A stretch of DNA of 64,000 bases from Opisthocomus hoazin (lineage: Eukaryota; Chordata; Aves; Opisthocomiformes; Opisthocomidae), in the NCBI RefSeq assembly GCF_030867145.1, contig NC_134415.1:16780417-16844416 (forward strand), in the 5' to 3' direction. Numbering within the stretch: the first letter of the stretch is position 1; each line of letters starts with the position of its first letter. Under the pieces are notes generated by a model, which saw nothing but the letters and a program-made list of their open reading frames with translations, was not told the origin of the DNA and made no database searches. A program made the position numbers and the translations under genes. Shown here one piece after another: positions 25,460 to 41,717 of this stretch.

Positions 25460-28400
25460 TACAGTGTGGGCATCACCATGCCTTTGAGTAATTCATTGCT
25501 GTTCGCTAGAGCTATCTACACACCTCCCTCTGTGTTCCCTTTGCACAGGGGTGCATGGGTTTGACACAGCACCTGACTGGTAACACATCTGCGCTGGGAC
25601 AAGAGCCACAGCTGCGAGCATCCGACTGTGCCATACAGGTGATGTCTTTCAAAAAAGGAGCGACTGATCTCTCAGGTCACATTGTACGGTCCAGGTGAGA
25701 ACGGGGTCCTACGTATTGCAGGGCTGCGAGGGGCAGAGGCTGGATGTCTGAGTGGTGGGCAGCGGGGTGACCGAGAAAATACCAGCTGCTGATCAGCACC
25801 GGTCGATTGAAGACTGCACTCAGTCTCACCTCGCAATTACCTCCAGGCGCTAATTAACCCATGCTTCATTAAAAAGGCTATTATTAGAGAGGTGCTTGGA
25901 GGAGAGCCCCTGGGACGTGTCCCACTTCAGCTGATAGCAGCAGCCCCGAAGCACTGATGAAGATGCCCTAGCGCTGGCATCTCCATTGCCTGTTGTCAGG
26001 AGCAAGCGCGCGTTGAGGAGACAAGAGTCCTACCTGGCTTTATGCTCAAATACATCGGGAAAAGCGGCACAGGAGCTGATGGTTCAAAGCCATGGCTCAC
26101 TAAACCGAATTAAAGGCTACGCAGGGGGGAGTTTCGCAGTGGTGTTTTGTGAAGAACTAGATATTGCTTCCTTGTCATGTGCAGTTACCCAGCAGGTATG
26201 AGGAAGGTAGTTTGTTGTTTACCTACTGGGGGCACAGGGAATGAGAGTTGATTCTCTAGACTGATGCCATTAGGAGCTAACGTATAAACAGAAAAACTGG
26301 ATGAGGAGCAGCTAGAGTGAGACTAGATGCAGGCAGGAAAACAAATGGGAGAAGAAACAGCCTACCTGTAACCCAAAACACGACTAAGATGACTATTCAT
26401 GCAACAAGGATGAGGGCTGGAAGAAGGGCTGGACTCCCAGGCACTGCAGAGGAGAGGAGGAGGTCATAGATGCTTTAATATACATTTCGTCTTCCTCTTT
26501 CTAATCTGACAGCTTTATACGTTCATTTAAGCTTTGACAAAAGGGGGCTTACGCAGCTCTCGCAGAGCTACCCTTTCTCAAAAGGAAAAGGTGATGGGAG
26601 GGAATTATTTCAGATTTGCTGCAAGGGAGGAGGGAGAAAATTATTTTAGATTTGCTGCAAGAGCCATGGCAGGAAATAAAGGCAGAGATAGTCTGGCATG
26701 ATAGGGCTGTAAGGCTTGTCCTGATAACTGGAGGACTTGAGTAAGCACTGAGAGATGCCCTCCCACAAGGACTTTACTAAGGCTGCGTGCTCAGCATGCT
26801 CCCTGGAACCGCAGCACGCATGCATTTCCCTGCAAAAGTGCATCCTTCTCTGTCAGCAAAAGGAGATGCTGAGCTCTCAGCCAAGTACTGAATTTCTGGC
26901 AGTACAGAACAAGTCAGCTTCCAGCTGCTGCTGCACAGAGAATTAATCAGGGCTGAAGAACTGGAGCAGAGCAAGCCCCACAGTTTCCGAGAGGGTGGGT
27001 GGTTGTCACCCTGGTCATCTGTCCCAGCTGACGTGACACACAAGCTGTGCAGGGGAAGCACAAAGAGTTTGCTCACTGCTCTCTCCTGTGCTTTGAGTGA
27101 AAACACAGGGCACAGCTTCATGCCTCTGATTTAGCTCAGTGGCTAGGTGTGGGAGGGGAGCACAGCTCTTCTCTGGCAGCGTCTGTAGATCAGCAGTGAT
27201 AGTGTCTGGCACAGAATGGTTTTTCTTCTTGGCTGGACTTATTCTAGTGACGATGGTCTCCTTCTCCTTTCCTTTCCCTGTGCCTGGAGACACCAGACAC
27301 CAGTCTGCACCAACAGACTCTTTCTAGGCTGCCAGGTCAAGAAGTGCAAATTAGAAACCAACCTCCTGTGGAGTGATAGCGAGGGAAATACTGGAGTCAT
27401 GCAGGACTACAAACTAACACTTCTATTTTGTCAAGTTTGAAAGTAATGGAAATGCTAGGGGCTTGAAGTGGTTCGACTGGTCCTAACAAATGTGGAGATG
27501 ATTAGCCCAGATAATTAATTCGATTCCCCCAAACAACTTGCTCTGAGTGGTGTTCTTCAGCCAAAACAAGTTTCCCAGGGTGAGGGGCAGGCAGAAGAGA
27601 GCGAGAGAACATGTCTGTTATGCACGTGTTTGTTAGCAGACAAGCTTCTTGCTCTCGGAAGGGGAACAAATTATGAACTCAGGAATAAGCAAACAGTGGA
27701 AAGTAGGTTTGTAACTGAAAATGCTGAAGTCCCATCTAGTGATGCTTTTGTTTTAACTGAAGCAGATGACCAGCCTGACGACAGGAGCTGGTGCCATCTT
27801 CCTCTCTTTCATTGCACCTTGGCACCAGTCCGAATGCCACTGCAGCTGCATCCTCTCCCACTAACATCAGCAAGAGGCCAAAGAGTGCAGTTCTGACATG
27901 TCACCTGCACAGCTAACTTGTGGGTACACCAAGAAAGGGAAATGTCTTTGGGTTTTTGCCAGCCTGAGAGTAAGGGTGAACTTCTCTGAGGGGTGGCTCC
28001 TCCCCCCCAGTCATCCAGAGCTACAGGGAGGGAGAAGGTGAAAGCCAGTTGGCAGCTAACAGCTTTCTGCCTTTGGACCAGCACAAGTTGGAGCAGTGAG
28101 GGAAGGCTACATCTGAACTACGCAATTGTATGCCTAGGCTGGGCTGCTCTGCTTCCCCATCCTTACTGGAGCTTTCCTGCATCAGTGTGCCGGAGATAAA
28201 TGTGCCGACTCTACTACCATTTTACAGTCTCCCACTTCTCCTCTTGTTTAATGGAAACATCGGAGAAAAGTTTGTCAGGGACTCTCCAGGCTCCAGGAGT
28301 CCTTTCAGAAGTCAGGTCGAGACTCGGGTTGAGAAGCCAGACAGTACACAGCAGACTGTGCATCTGGGGGAGCAGGATGCCACTCCTGCTCAGAGCAATG

Positions 28401-28929
28401 AGGCGGAAGTCCCACGGCTGGGCCACGTGAAAGCAAGCTGCAGAATGGGCTAGGGTGAGCCAACCTCTCCAACAGAAATACCCACAGAAGGCCATGAACA
28501 AACATCATGCTGCCCCTGCAGTCAGAACTGCTGACCCACAGAGCAGCCTGGGCAAGAAGGGTGGTAGGAACAAAAGGTGCTGTGGAAGCACAGGGACAGG
28601 TACGTTTCTGATGTACACAGGAGAAGGGGCAGTGAGGTGAGATGGCAGCTTAGACCAAGTGAAAAGAGAGGGATCAATCTGGAAGATGACAAGTAAGAGA
28701 ACATGGTCAAACATCATGCTGTTCCTGAAAACCTCCAGAGAAACTGAAGTTCCCGTGCCTTTTGGGCTACAGAAGAGGTGCCCAAGACAGGCCACGTATC
28801 ACAGAATATTTGAAGTAGGACAGCAGAAAACTGCAAAGACTCTTGCTGTGAGTCTAGGACAGGACAGACAAAGGCATAGAGACCCAACAACACTCTCCCA
28901 TTACACAAGTAGGCTCAAACAGAAGACAT
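25460..28929. other. Gene-poor spacer between LRRC73 promoter side and YIPF3
   Basis: About 3.5 kb with no recognised gene, RNA or clear repeat. The open frames present are short, fall on both strands and lack splice context. An unannotated noncoding RNA or enhancer cannot be excluded from sequence alone. Confidence 0.4.
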
Positions 28930-29303
28930 TGCTCAGCACCAACATCAATTTAATTCTTCCCTCTTCAGGACAGGAAACAGGGCAGATAGCCCTGGGGTTA
29001 CATCAGCAAGCAGAAAGAGGGGTAAGGGACAAACTGCGCTGGGAAATCCCAGCTAACCATGCAGGCAACAGAACCGCTCTACTCCAGACAGCCCAGACCT
29101 GGGTGGGGGAAGAGCGTAGTTCTTCCGAGTCACTGAGGTGCAGTCCACTCAGCTGCCCAAAACTGCAACCCAAAGGACAGGTCCAGGAAAACACCACCAA
29201 GTCTTCTTCCTGCTGTTCTGTCCTGTTCCTAAGAGGCAGCAGGTTATTACGGCTCTATGCAGCCCCAAAAGTAGTGAAGGAAGCAAGTCCCAAGTCTGTG
29301 AAA
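28930..29303 (-). other. YIPF3: Probable YIPF3 3' untranslated region
   Basis: Minus-strand sequence after the YIPF3 stop. The nearest plausible poly(A) hexamer I see is ATTAAA on the minus strand at 28949-28954, so the limit is tentative. Confidence 0.3.
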
Positions 29304-34658
<5,355 letters not shown>

Positions 34659-37600
34659 ATGGCGGCCCGGGGCAGCGCGGACGAGATGCGGGACCGCGTG
34701 GTGCTGGGCGAGTTCGGCGTTCGCAACGTGAGTGGGGAGGGAGGGGGCGCGCCCCCGGTGCCGGTCCCCCCCGGTTCCCCCCTCACGGCGCCGCCTCCCC
34801 GCAGGTCCACACCACCGACTTCCCCGGCAACTACCCCGGCTACCAGGACGCCTGGGACCAGCGGCGCTTCGAGGAGGTGGGCGGGCGAGGGGGGGGGGGG
34901 GGGGGGGGGTGTGGGTTCCGCGCGCGGAGCCCGGCGTGACCGGCGGCGCGTGGCCCGTGCAGGCGTTCCGCGTGGACGTGATCCGCGAGGAGGAGGGCGC
35001 GCTGGAGTTCGACATGGTGGGCATCGACGCCGCCATCGCCAACGCCTTCCGCCGCATCCTGCTGGCCGAGGTACCGCGGAGGGCCGGGGGAGGGGTGGAG
35101 GCGGTAGGGGTGGAGAAGGCCGCTGAGGTCGCCAGGTCCGGCCGTCGGCCCGGCACCGCCGTGCCTGATAGACCGTCTCCCGAAGTGCCACGTCTGGGCG
35201 GTTTTTGAACCTCCCCAGGGATGGCGACTCCACCGCCGCCCTGGGCAGCCTGTTCCAATGCCTGAGCACTTTCTCAGTGAAGAAATTTTTCCTAATACCC
35301 AATCCAAACCTCCCCTGATGCAACTTGAGGCCATTGCCTCTCATCCTGTCACTCGGTACTTGGGAGAAGAGACCAACCCCGCCTCACCACAGCCTCCCTT
35401 CAGGCAGTTATAGAGAGCGATAAGGTCTCCCCTCAGCCTCCTCTTCTCCAGACTAAACAGCCCCAGCTCCCTCAGCCGCTCCTCCCAAGACTTGTTCTCC
35501 AGACCCCTCACCAGCCTTGCTGCCCTTCTCTGGACACCAATGTCCAGCACCCCAATGTCCCTCTTGTAGTGGGGGGCCCAAAACTGAACACAGTATTGGA
35601 GGTGCGGCCTCACCAGTGCCGAGGAGAGAGGCAGAAGAGGAGCGCAAATGCGTTCTGCACGCGTGCCGGGAGCCCAGGGAGAGTTAGGGCAGTAGCAGCA
35701 TGAGCGACAGCACTTGTTAACTTCAGCATACAGCTGGTAGTGCCTGTGGATCAGCCTGCCCTTTGCTTCCTGTGGCCACTTGTTTTTAAAAATGGCAGGG
35801 AAGGGCATCTATTGGGCAGCCTGGTTTGGCAGAAATACCACTGGAAACAGGTTTCAGGGCGGTTATTTGTGGGAGACAAGGGGCACCCTAGCTGGATATT
35901 CTGTTGGCATGTAGTTCAACTGTCACCTTACGCTGACTTGATCTCTCGTCCCCCTGAGGTGCCAACGATGGCTGTAGAGAAAGTCTTTGTGTACAACAAC
36001 ACATCCATTGTGCAGGATGAAATTCTGGCTCATCGCTTGGGCCTCATCCCTATCCGTGCTGACCCTCGGCTCTTCGAATACAGAAACCAAGGTGAGAGTC
36101 TTGGATCAAATAGGAATGTTGAAGGTTTCCCCCAAAGCAGGAAATCAGGGTCACCTAAACTGAGCAGGACTGTGATTCCGCAGAGGCTCATGCTGTGCTC
36201 CTCTTCCCAGGAGATGAAGAAGGCACAGAAATTGATACTTTGCAGTTCCAGCTGAAAATAAAATGCAGCCGAAACCCTCAGGCAGCCAAGGAATCGTCTG
36301 ATCCTAATGAACTATATTTCAATCACAAAGGTAAAATCTCTCCTAAAAAGAAGTGCTGTTTCTTTCTTTTTTTGATCTTGGTCTGTTCTCTCAGCCCTGT
36401 GAGTGGAGAGAAACAATTCCTGCAGTCTGCTCAAGTTGCTTTTTGCCATCTCCAGTCCTGTACAGGTCGGCAATGTGTTTTGAGACAGCAGCTGGCTGAT
36501 GCTTGTGGCTTCTCTTCACAGTGTACAGTAAACACATGACGTGGGTGCCCCTGGGGAACCAGACAGACCTCTTCCCAGATGCTGACTTCCGACCTGTTCA
36601 CGATGGCATCCTCATCGCGCTGCTGCGACCCGGCCAGGAAATAGATGTGCTTATGCACTGTGTCAAGGGTGTAGGTGAGCTGTGGGTCCTGGGCGGTGGG
36701 AGGAGCAGCGTGCGTGCCTGGACTAGGGCACAGCTGTGTGCAGGGGAAGGGTGGAGAGCTGGCTTTCCCCCTAGGACTTTGGGCCCCGGCGTCCTTGCAC
36801 TCCCATTCCCTGAGGTCTGCCCTCATCCTTAACTCTTACCTCTTTGTGCAGGTAAGGATCATGCCAAGTTTTCTCCTGTGGCCACAGCTAGTTATCGACT
36901 GCTTCCTGACATTACTCTCCTGCAGCCTATTGAGGACGAGGCAGCTGAGATGTTGCAGAAGTGCTTTTCCCCGGGAGTCATTGAGATCCAGAACATCAAG
37001 GGTACTTCTCTTATGCTCCAAAGTGCCTTTTTCCTTACAAGCTTTAGCAGAGACTGATTAGAGCCAAACCTCGTAGAGACAAAACCACGTTGTGATGTTG
37101 TCTTGCTGATCAGCAACCTTCATGCTATTCAGAGCCTGGTTTTATGAATGAGTGGCTGCCACATGCAGATGTGTTGGCCAATGAACTGGGACCTCCCTGA
37201 AATGCTAAGGCATTGGGTGCCTGCCCGCAGAGCCCTGTGGATGCTGACGGCGGCTGCCTGTACTGTTCTGTTGTCTGTAAGACTGGGTAGCGAGCCTGCT
37301 CTTTCCAGCAGCTGAGTATGGAGAAGACTTCTTGTGTCCTGCCCAAGGGTACATAAAAGCTTTGTGTTTGGGTTGGAACTGTGCAAGAACACCAGTTCTG
37401 TCAGGTTGGAGTTTCATGCTGGGGATGTGCTGATTCTTTGTGGCTTTGCTGCTGTTGCTGACGGGGGAGTGCATGTTTTGAGGGGTAAGCACCTGCTGCG
37501 ACCACGAGGCACACATCTGCTGCAGGCGCCTGTCTCATTTTGTATTTTCTCCGTTAGGAAAAAAGGTGGCAAGAGTAGCCAACGCACGGTTGGACACGTT

Positions 37601-38139
37601 CAGCAGAGAAGTTTTCCGTCACGAGGGTCTGAAAAACCTTGTGCGCCTGGCAAGAGTGCGAAACCATTACATCTGTAAGTGCCCCGTTTTCCACAGAACG
37701 CAGAGCCCCGCTGTCGTTTGTGCAAACGAGCAGAGGCTGGCCAGCGTGTACGGCTGGGTCTCTGCCTCCCCCTCTCCCTCCGCATCGTGAGCCTTCACAT
37801 GTTCATGTTCCAGCGGATAACTGCTGAGGTTGTGGCTTGGTGTTGCTTTGGGATTGAATGCGCTTATGCTCCCTGCCGGCAAACATAACCTCTTCGCCTC
37901 TGGCTCTGAAGATCTGGCTTTTCAGAAGTGCGGTGTGAGGGAAGACGGGGGACAGGAGTGCTGGAGCCGGGTGTAGGCTGAAGCTGCCCGGTGGCTTTGC
38001 TGACTTGTGTCTCTGTGCAGTTTCAGTAGAGTCGACGGGTATCTTGCCTCCAGATGTGCTGGTGAGCGAAGCCATCAAGATCCTGATGGGAAAGTGTCAG
38101 CGCTTCCTGAATGAACTGGACTCTGTGCCGATGGAGTGA
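34659..38139 (+). CDS. POLR1C: POLR1C, RNA polymerase I and III shared subunit RPAC1/AC40 (9 coding exons)
   Basis: Coding exons: 34659-34727, 34805-34876, 34963-35070, 35959-36091, 36211-36330, 36522-36674, 36852-37001, 37558-37674 and 38021-38139. They join in phase to 346 residues plus stop, the same length as human. The protein is the eukaryotic counterpart of one bacterial RNA-polymerase alpha subunit: with POLR1D it forms the assembly platform of Pol I and Pol III in the nucleus. The alpha-like signature runs from about residue 64 ([20 protein letters not shown]) to about 115 ([13 protein letters not shown]). Other conserved blocks are [30 protein letters not shown] and the C-terminal [17 protein letters not shown]. 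The first two introns are only 77 and 86 bases and very GC-rich; intron 3 carries a CR1 insertion. From human genetics, loss of this subunit causes Treacher Collins syndrome and a leukodystrophy. No disruption is seen here. Confidence 0.97.
34889..34909 (+). repeat. G21 homopolymer in POLR1C intron 2
   Basis: Twenty-one consecutive G fill a quarter of this 86-base intron, just downstream of the splice donor at 34877. Such a run can form a G-quadruplex in DNA or pre-mRNA and is prone to length errors in sequencing. Confidence 0.9.
35190..35640 (-). mobile_element. CR1 LINE fragment in POLR1C intron 3, antisense to the gene
   Basis: About 450 bases of CR1 in minus orientation. The end of the reverse-transcriptase ORF is clear ([20 protein letters not shown], then [17 protein letters not shown]), preceded by the [14 protein letters not shown] block. 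Both the 5' region and the usual terminal tail are missing. The insertion accounts for about half of intron 3 (35071-35958), the largest POLR1C intron. Confidence 0.92.
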
Positions 38140-38311
38140 CCAGGCCGTAGCTGGGAAGTGTATCCCTGCGCTGCTGGTTGGGCCTCCTGCACCTGCCTGC
38201 AGGGGTTATGCCTCTTCCATAGGCAAGAGGTTTGAGATGGGCTTGTTCAGAGTCCTAGGACCATCTCTTCGTTTTCTGTTGGTCGTAAGCCTCAGTGAGG
38301 AGATGCACTAA

Positions 38312-38317
38312 AATAAA
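38312..38317 (+). terminator. POLR1C: Poly(A) signal of POLR1C
   Basis: Canonical AATAAA 173 bases after the POLR1C stop codon, followed by T/GT-rich sequence. It implies a short 3'UTR of about 190-200 bases. Confidence 0.85.
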
Positions 38318-38569
38318 AGGCGTTTCTTTACAGCCGTCTCCTGTGCTGTTCACAATTGTGTGACCATAATACACAGAGAAGAATGTGGCAGCAGGTCCAA
38401 AGATGGATAATAGCATTTGTTTTAGGTTGCGTGCAGTATGTGAGGAGGACTGATGCGGCAGCATAGTGAAGCACTTCGCAGCACGTCAGTGAGCTGTAAC
38501 AAGCCCGTATCAGTGCAGGACTGTTCTGCAGGTGGCTCAGACCAGCTCCGGGGCAGATAAAAGGCTGTA

Positions 38570-38980
38570 CTGTCAGAGGGCTGGGACACCTCTCCTGTGA
38601 GGACAGGCTGAGAGAGTTGGGGTTTGTTCAGCCTGGAGAAGTCTCTGGGGAGACCTTATAGCAGCCTTTCAATATATAAAGAGGGCATGGAGAAAGACTT
38701 TTTACTGAGGCCTGTAGTGACAGGGCAAGGGACAACAGTTTCAAACTGAGAAGGTAGACGTAGATGGGACGTAAGACTTTTACAGTGAGGGTGGTGGTGA
38801 GCTGCTGGAACAGGTTGGCTGGAGAAGTTGTGGATGCTCCGTCCCTGGAAGCGTTGAAGGTTCAACTGGGCTTTGAGCAACCTGACCGAGTGAAAGACAT
38901 CTGCGCTCACAGCAAGGGGCTTGGAACTAGACAGTTGTCGATGGTCCCTTACTGCTCCAACCATTCTGTAATGCAGTACT
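38570..38980 (+). mobile_element. Degraded CR1 LINE fragment downstream of POLR1C
   Basis: Follows the CR1 pattern through GACAGGCTGAGAGAGTTGGG, a CCTTATAGCAGCC block, a GGTGGTGGTGAGCTGCTGGA block and a CTCCAACCATTCTGTAAT end, but with more substitutions and small gaps than the copy at 24990. It is therefore probably older. It sits in the spacer between the convergent POLR1C and XPO5 genes. Confidence 0.85.
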
Positions 38981-40149
38981 GGCCTTCTCTGTGCAAAGGT
39001 GGGGTTTAAAAACATGCTCTGTAAGCACTGACTGTCCCTTCTTAAATATGTCAAGGTCAGGCATTTCTTCCCAGGTGTTAGTTTTGACCACTCTGTTCTC
39101 CCTTTCAGTGCCTGAATGTACGCTGGGCTGAGCTTGGAGCAGAACTGGCTGGTGGAGGGCAAGTGACAGTCAAAGGCCTGTGTCCACCCGGGGAAGCCTG
39201 GGAGAAGGTGCAAGTTAGTCTCAGTGGTAAGCACTACCGTTAGTCAGTGCTGGGTAGGTTGCGGCTTGTGGCAGTCTCTCTTGACAAGCTGATGAAGGAA
39301 CTGGAACTTGAGAGAGTGGCTGGGAGTACTGGTGTGTCCCAGTCACTTAAGTCAGCCCTCGCTACAGTGCTAGGGTTTGGTGTGGCAAATCATACTTCTT
39401 CTCTGCCTGTTCCACTGGGGTGTAGTTACCTACACTAAACATCCTTTAGGTGCTAATCCTGTTTGAAAAACAGTAATTTCTAGCTGCATCCTTTGAGTTT
39501 AAACAAGCTGGAGCAGCTTCCATGCTGAGCTGGCTTACAGCTGGGGCCTTGGAAAAAGGTTTTGTAACAAAACTTACATTAACATTGCTCAGGCCCACCT
39601 CCTTGAGGACTTCCGCTTTTGTTGTTTTCCTGCAGCCTTGGTCAGGCGAGGGGACAGACCAAAGGCGATAGCTTCATCACTTCCCTTTGTTACTGAGAGG
39701 GTTATGGCTGACCTACAGCACCACCACAAGACACTGCTCCTCCCAGCAATAGCCAGGGTTGGGCTTGGAGGCTACTTCAGTAGCACGTGCACCTTTCTGT
39801 GCTATTGCTTCGCGTCTTTCCCATAGTGCTTATGGGACATCCTGGGATAGCCATGCCGAAGGGTTTCGCTCTCGCAACGCGTACCCTTCAAGCTGTAAAT
39901 TGGGACCTAGCAGCTGCCGTGGAATTAATACAAGCCAGCTCTGAGTGACATGTTATTACTTCTAAATGCAGTTTTCCCCTTGCCTTCTAACTTAATTATG
40001 TAGTCTGGAATGGTTCATCCTCTCCCTTGACTACCAGCAAAGGTGCTCCCTTTGTGGTAGCTGGGATAAGGAAGGCAGTGTGGGCAAAGCAGAGGCCTCA
40101 GATCTTACTGGAACAGATGAAAGAACAAAAAGGAAACCAGAGACCATGT
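38981..40149. other. Spacer between convergent POLR1C and XPO5
   Basis: No gene, RNA or clear repeat is recognised. The inferred XPO5 3' end sets the right limit. Confidence 0.4.
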
Positions 40150-41717
40150 GTATGAAACAGGAATAGCTTTACTGACGTTCAGAGGTGTAACACAACCAGT
40201 TCAGAGACAGTTTCGGATTTAAACATTCCTACAAAAAAGGTTCTAAAAACCATTTAAAAAAAACCCCCTTGTGTCTAGCATGACGTCACAGAATGTTAAA
40301 AATATCACAACACAATAAATACACCCAGCCTTTGCTAGAGCCAGGAGCCATGTTAGCTCAGAGGTTAAAAAACTGAGGCCAGAAGGAAGGTGGAAGGTGC
40401 TGGTGGATCAGCAGGGGCAGGAGGGCGAGTGGATTCCCAAGGCCTGCTCATCCTTTCTGTGCTCCCGCCGCTCCCAACCCCAGCTCTCCTGTCCAGTCTG
40501 TCCAAGTGGAGACACCACCTTCTCTGCCCACCAGTTTATTACTCGTTGTCTCCTGGGTGGCAAAGCTGCCAGCTAGCTCTGGACAGACCTTCCCAGCTCC
40601 TGTGCTAACGCTAGGATAGATCGAGTGAACCATTTGTCACATAGGAAGAACCAGCTTTGCAGACTGGAGTGATGTGATGGAGTCCCACCTCACTCAAACC
40701 CCAGTTTCTGACCTGGCTTCCCCCATAAACTGCAGCATGAACCCACCCTCCTGCCCCACCACGCAATTCTCCGAGAAGTATCAGACTGGGTGAAAACACG
40801 GCCTGCTGTCACCTCCACAGCAACAGGGTGAGGAGATCCCTTTTGGTTTGCAGGTGCTTCAGGTATTGGTCCAGATTTTGGGTACCCTGCACTGGCCATG
40901 TTCTAGTCTACAAGGGCGTGGTAAAAAGAAAAAAACAATGATAAAAAAAGAAATCTGTCCTGCTCCCCCTGAGAGACGCCTAAGAAAGGCTGGCACAAAG
41001 TAAAAGCCTTCCATTTGGCTCTGGGTAGAACAAGCTGTATGATCATATATATATACACATATATATGTATGTATATATACGTATAACAGCGTCTGCTGCC
41101 TCCAAGAGAGCAGCTGCACCTTAAAAAGGCTGATCTCAAGGGAGATCCCAGAGCACTGCTAGGCTTCCTGGCGCGCAGCCCTCGGCCCGAGACGCGGCAT
41201 CCTGGAGGGAAACAGATTCGTCAGAACACCAGTCCGCTAGGGACAAGTGCTGACAGGCGTGACAGGAGTGTCCGATGCATTCCCGACAAAGCCTGGCTGC
41301 CAGCACCCAGAGGAACATGGGGGTAGCCCCTTTTCACACGGTGCACTACTCCGCCCTTTGCGTTAATCCTGAACCCCGAGGGATGAAGTGGTGGAGCGAG
41401 AGTGACCCCAGGCTGCAGGATGACCAGGCTTTACCTCATGGAGTCTATGGGCTCAGCTCCCACCTTGCAGAGAAGCAGAGGTCTGAAGACGCTCATCCAG
41501 TGGAGAGGAGGGGAAGGAACTGGGGGAAGCTTAATAGACTGGTTCAGATGCCACCGCAGGCCCCGTCCCAGTGTAGGGAGGAGAACGGGACAGGACCCAT
41601 AAGGGGCTTTATTCAGACGAACGCTTGTGGAGGCGATGACAAGGAGAATCTAATGTGCTTACTATGAGGAGAGACAAAATATAAGGTAGGGGAGGAGATG
41701 GCTGCAGCATCCCAGGC
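40150..41717 (-). other. XPO5: Probable XPO5 3' untranslated region
   Basis: Minus-strand sequence after the XPO5 stop. Two possible ends are seen: an AATAAA on the minus strand near 40530 and a variant AGTAAA near 40160 followed by G/T-rich sequence. An AT/GT dinucleotide tract lies inside at 41045-41085. No further coding exon is seen. Confidence 0.45.
41045..41085. repeat. (AT)n/(GTAT)n microsatellite in XPO5 3'UTR
   Basis: An imperfect alternating purine-pyrimidine tract of AT with interspersed AC and GT steps. It is a likely polymorphic marker and is probably transcribed in the XPO5 3'UTR. Confidence 0.85.
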
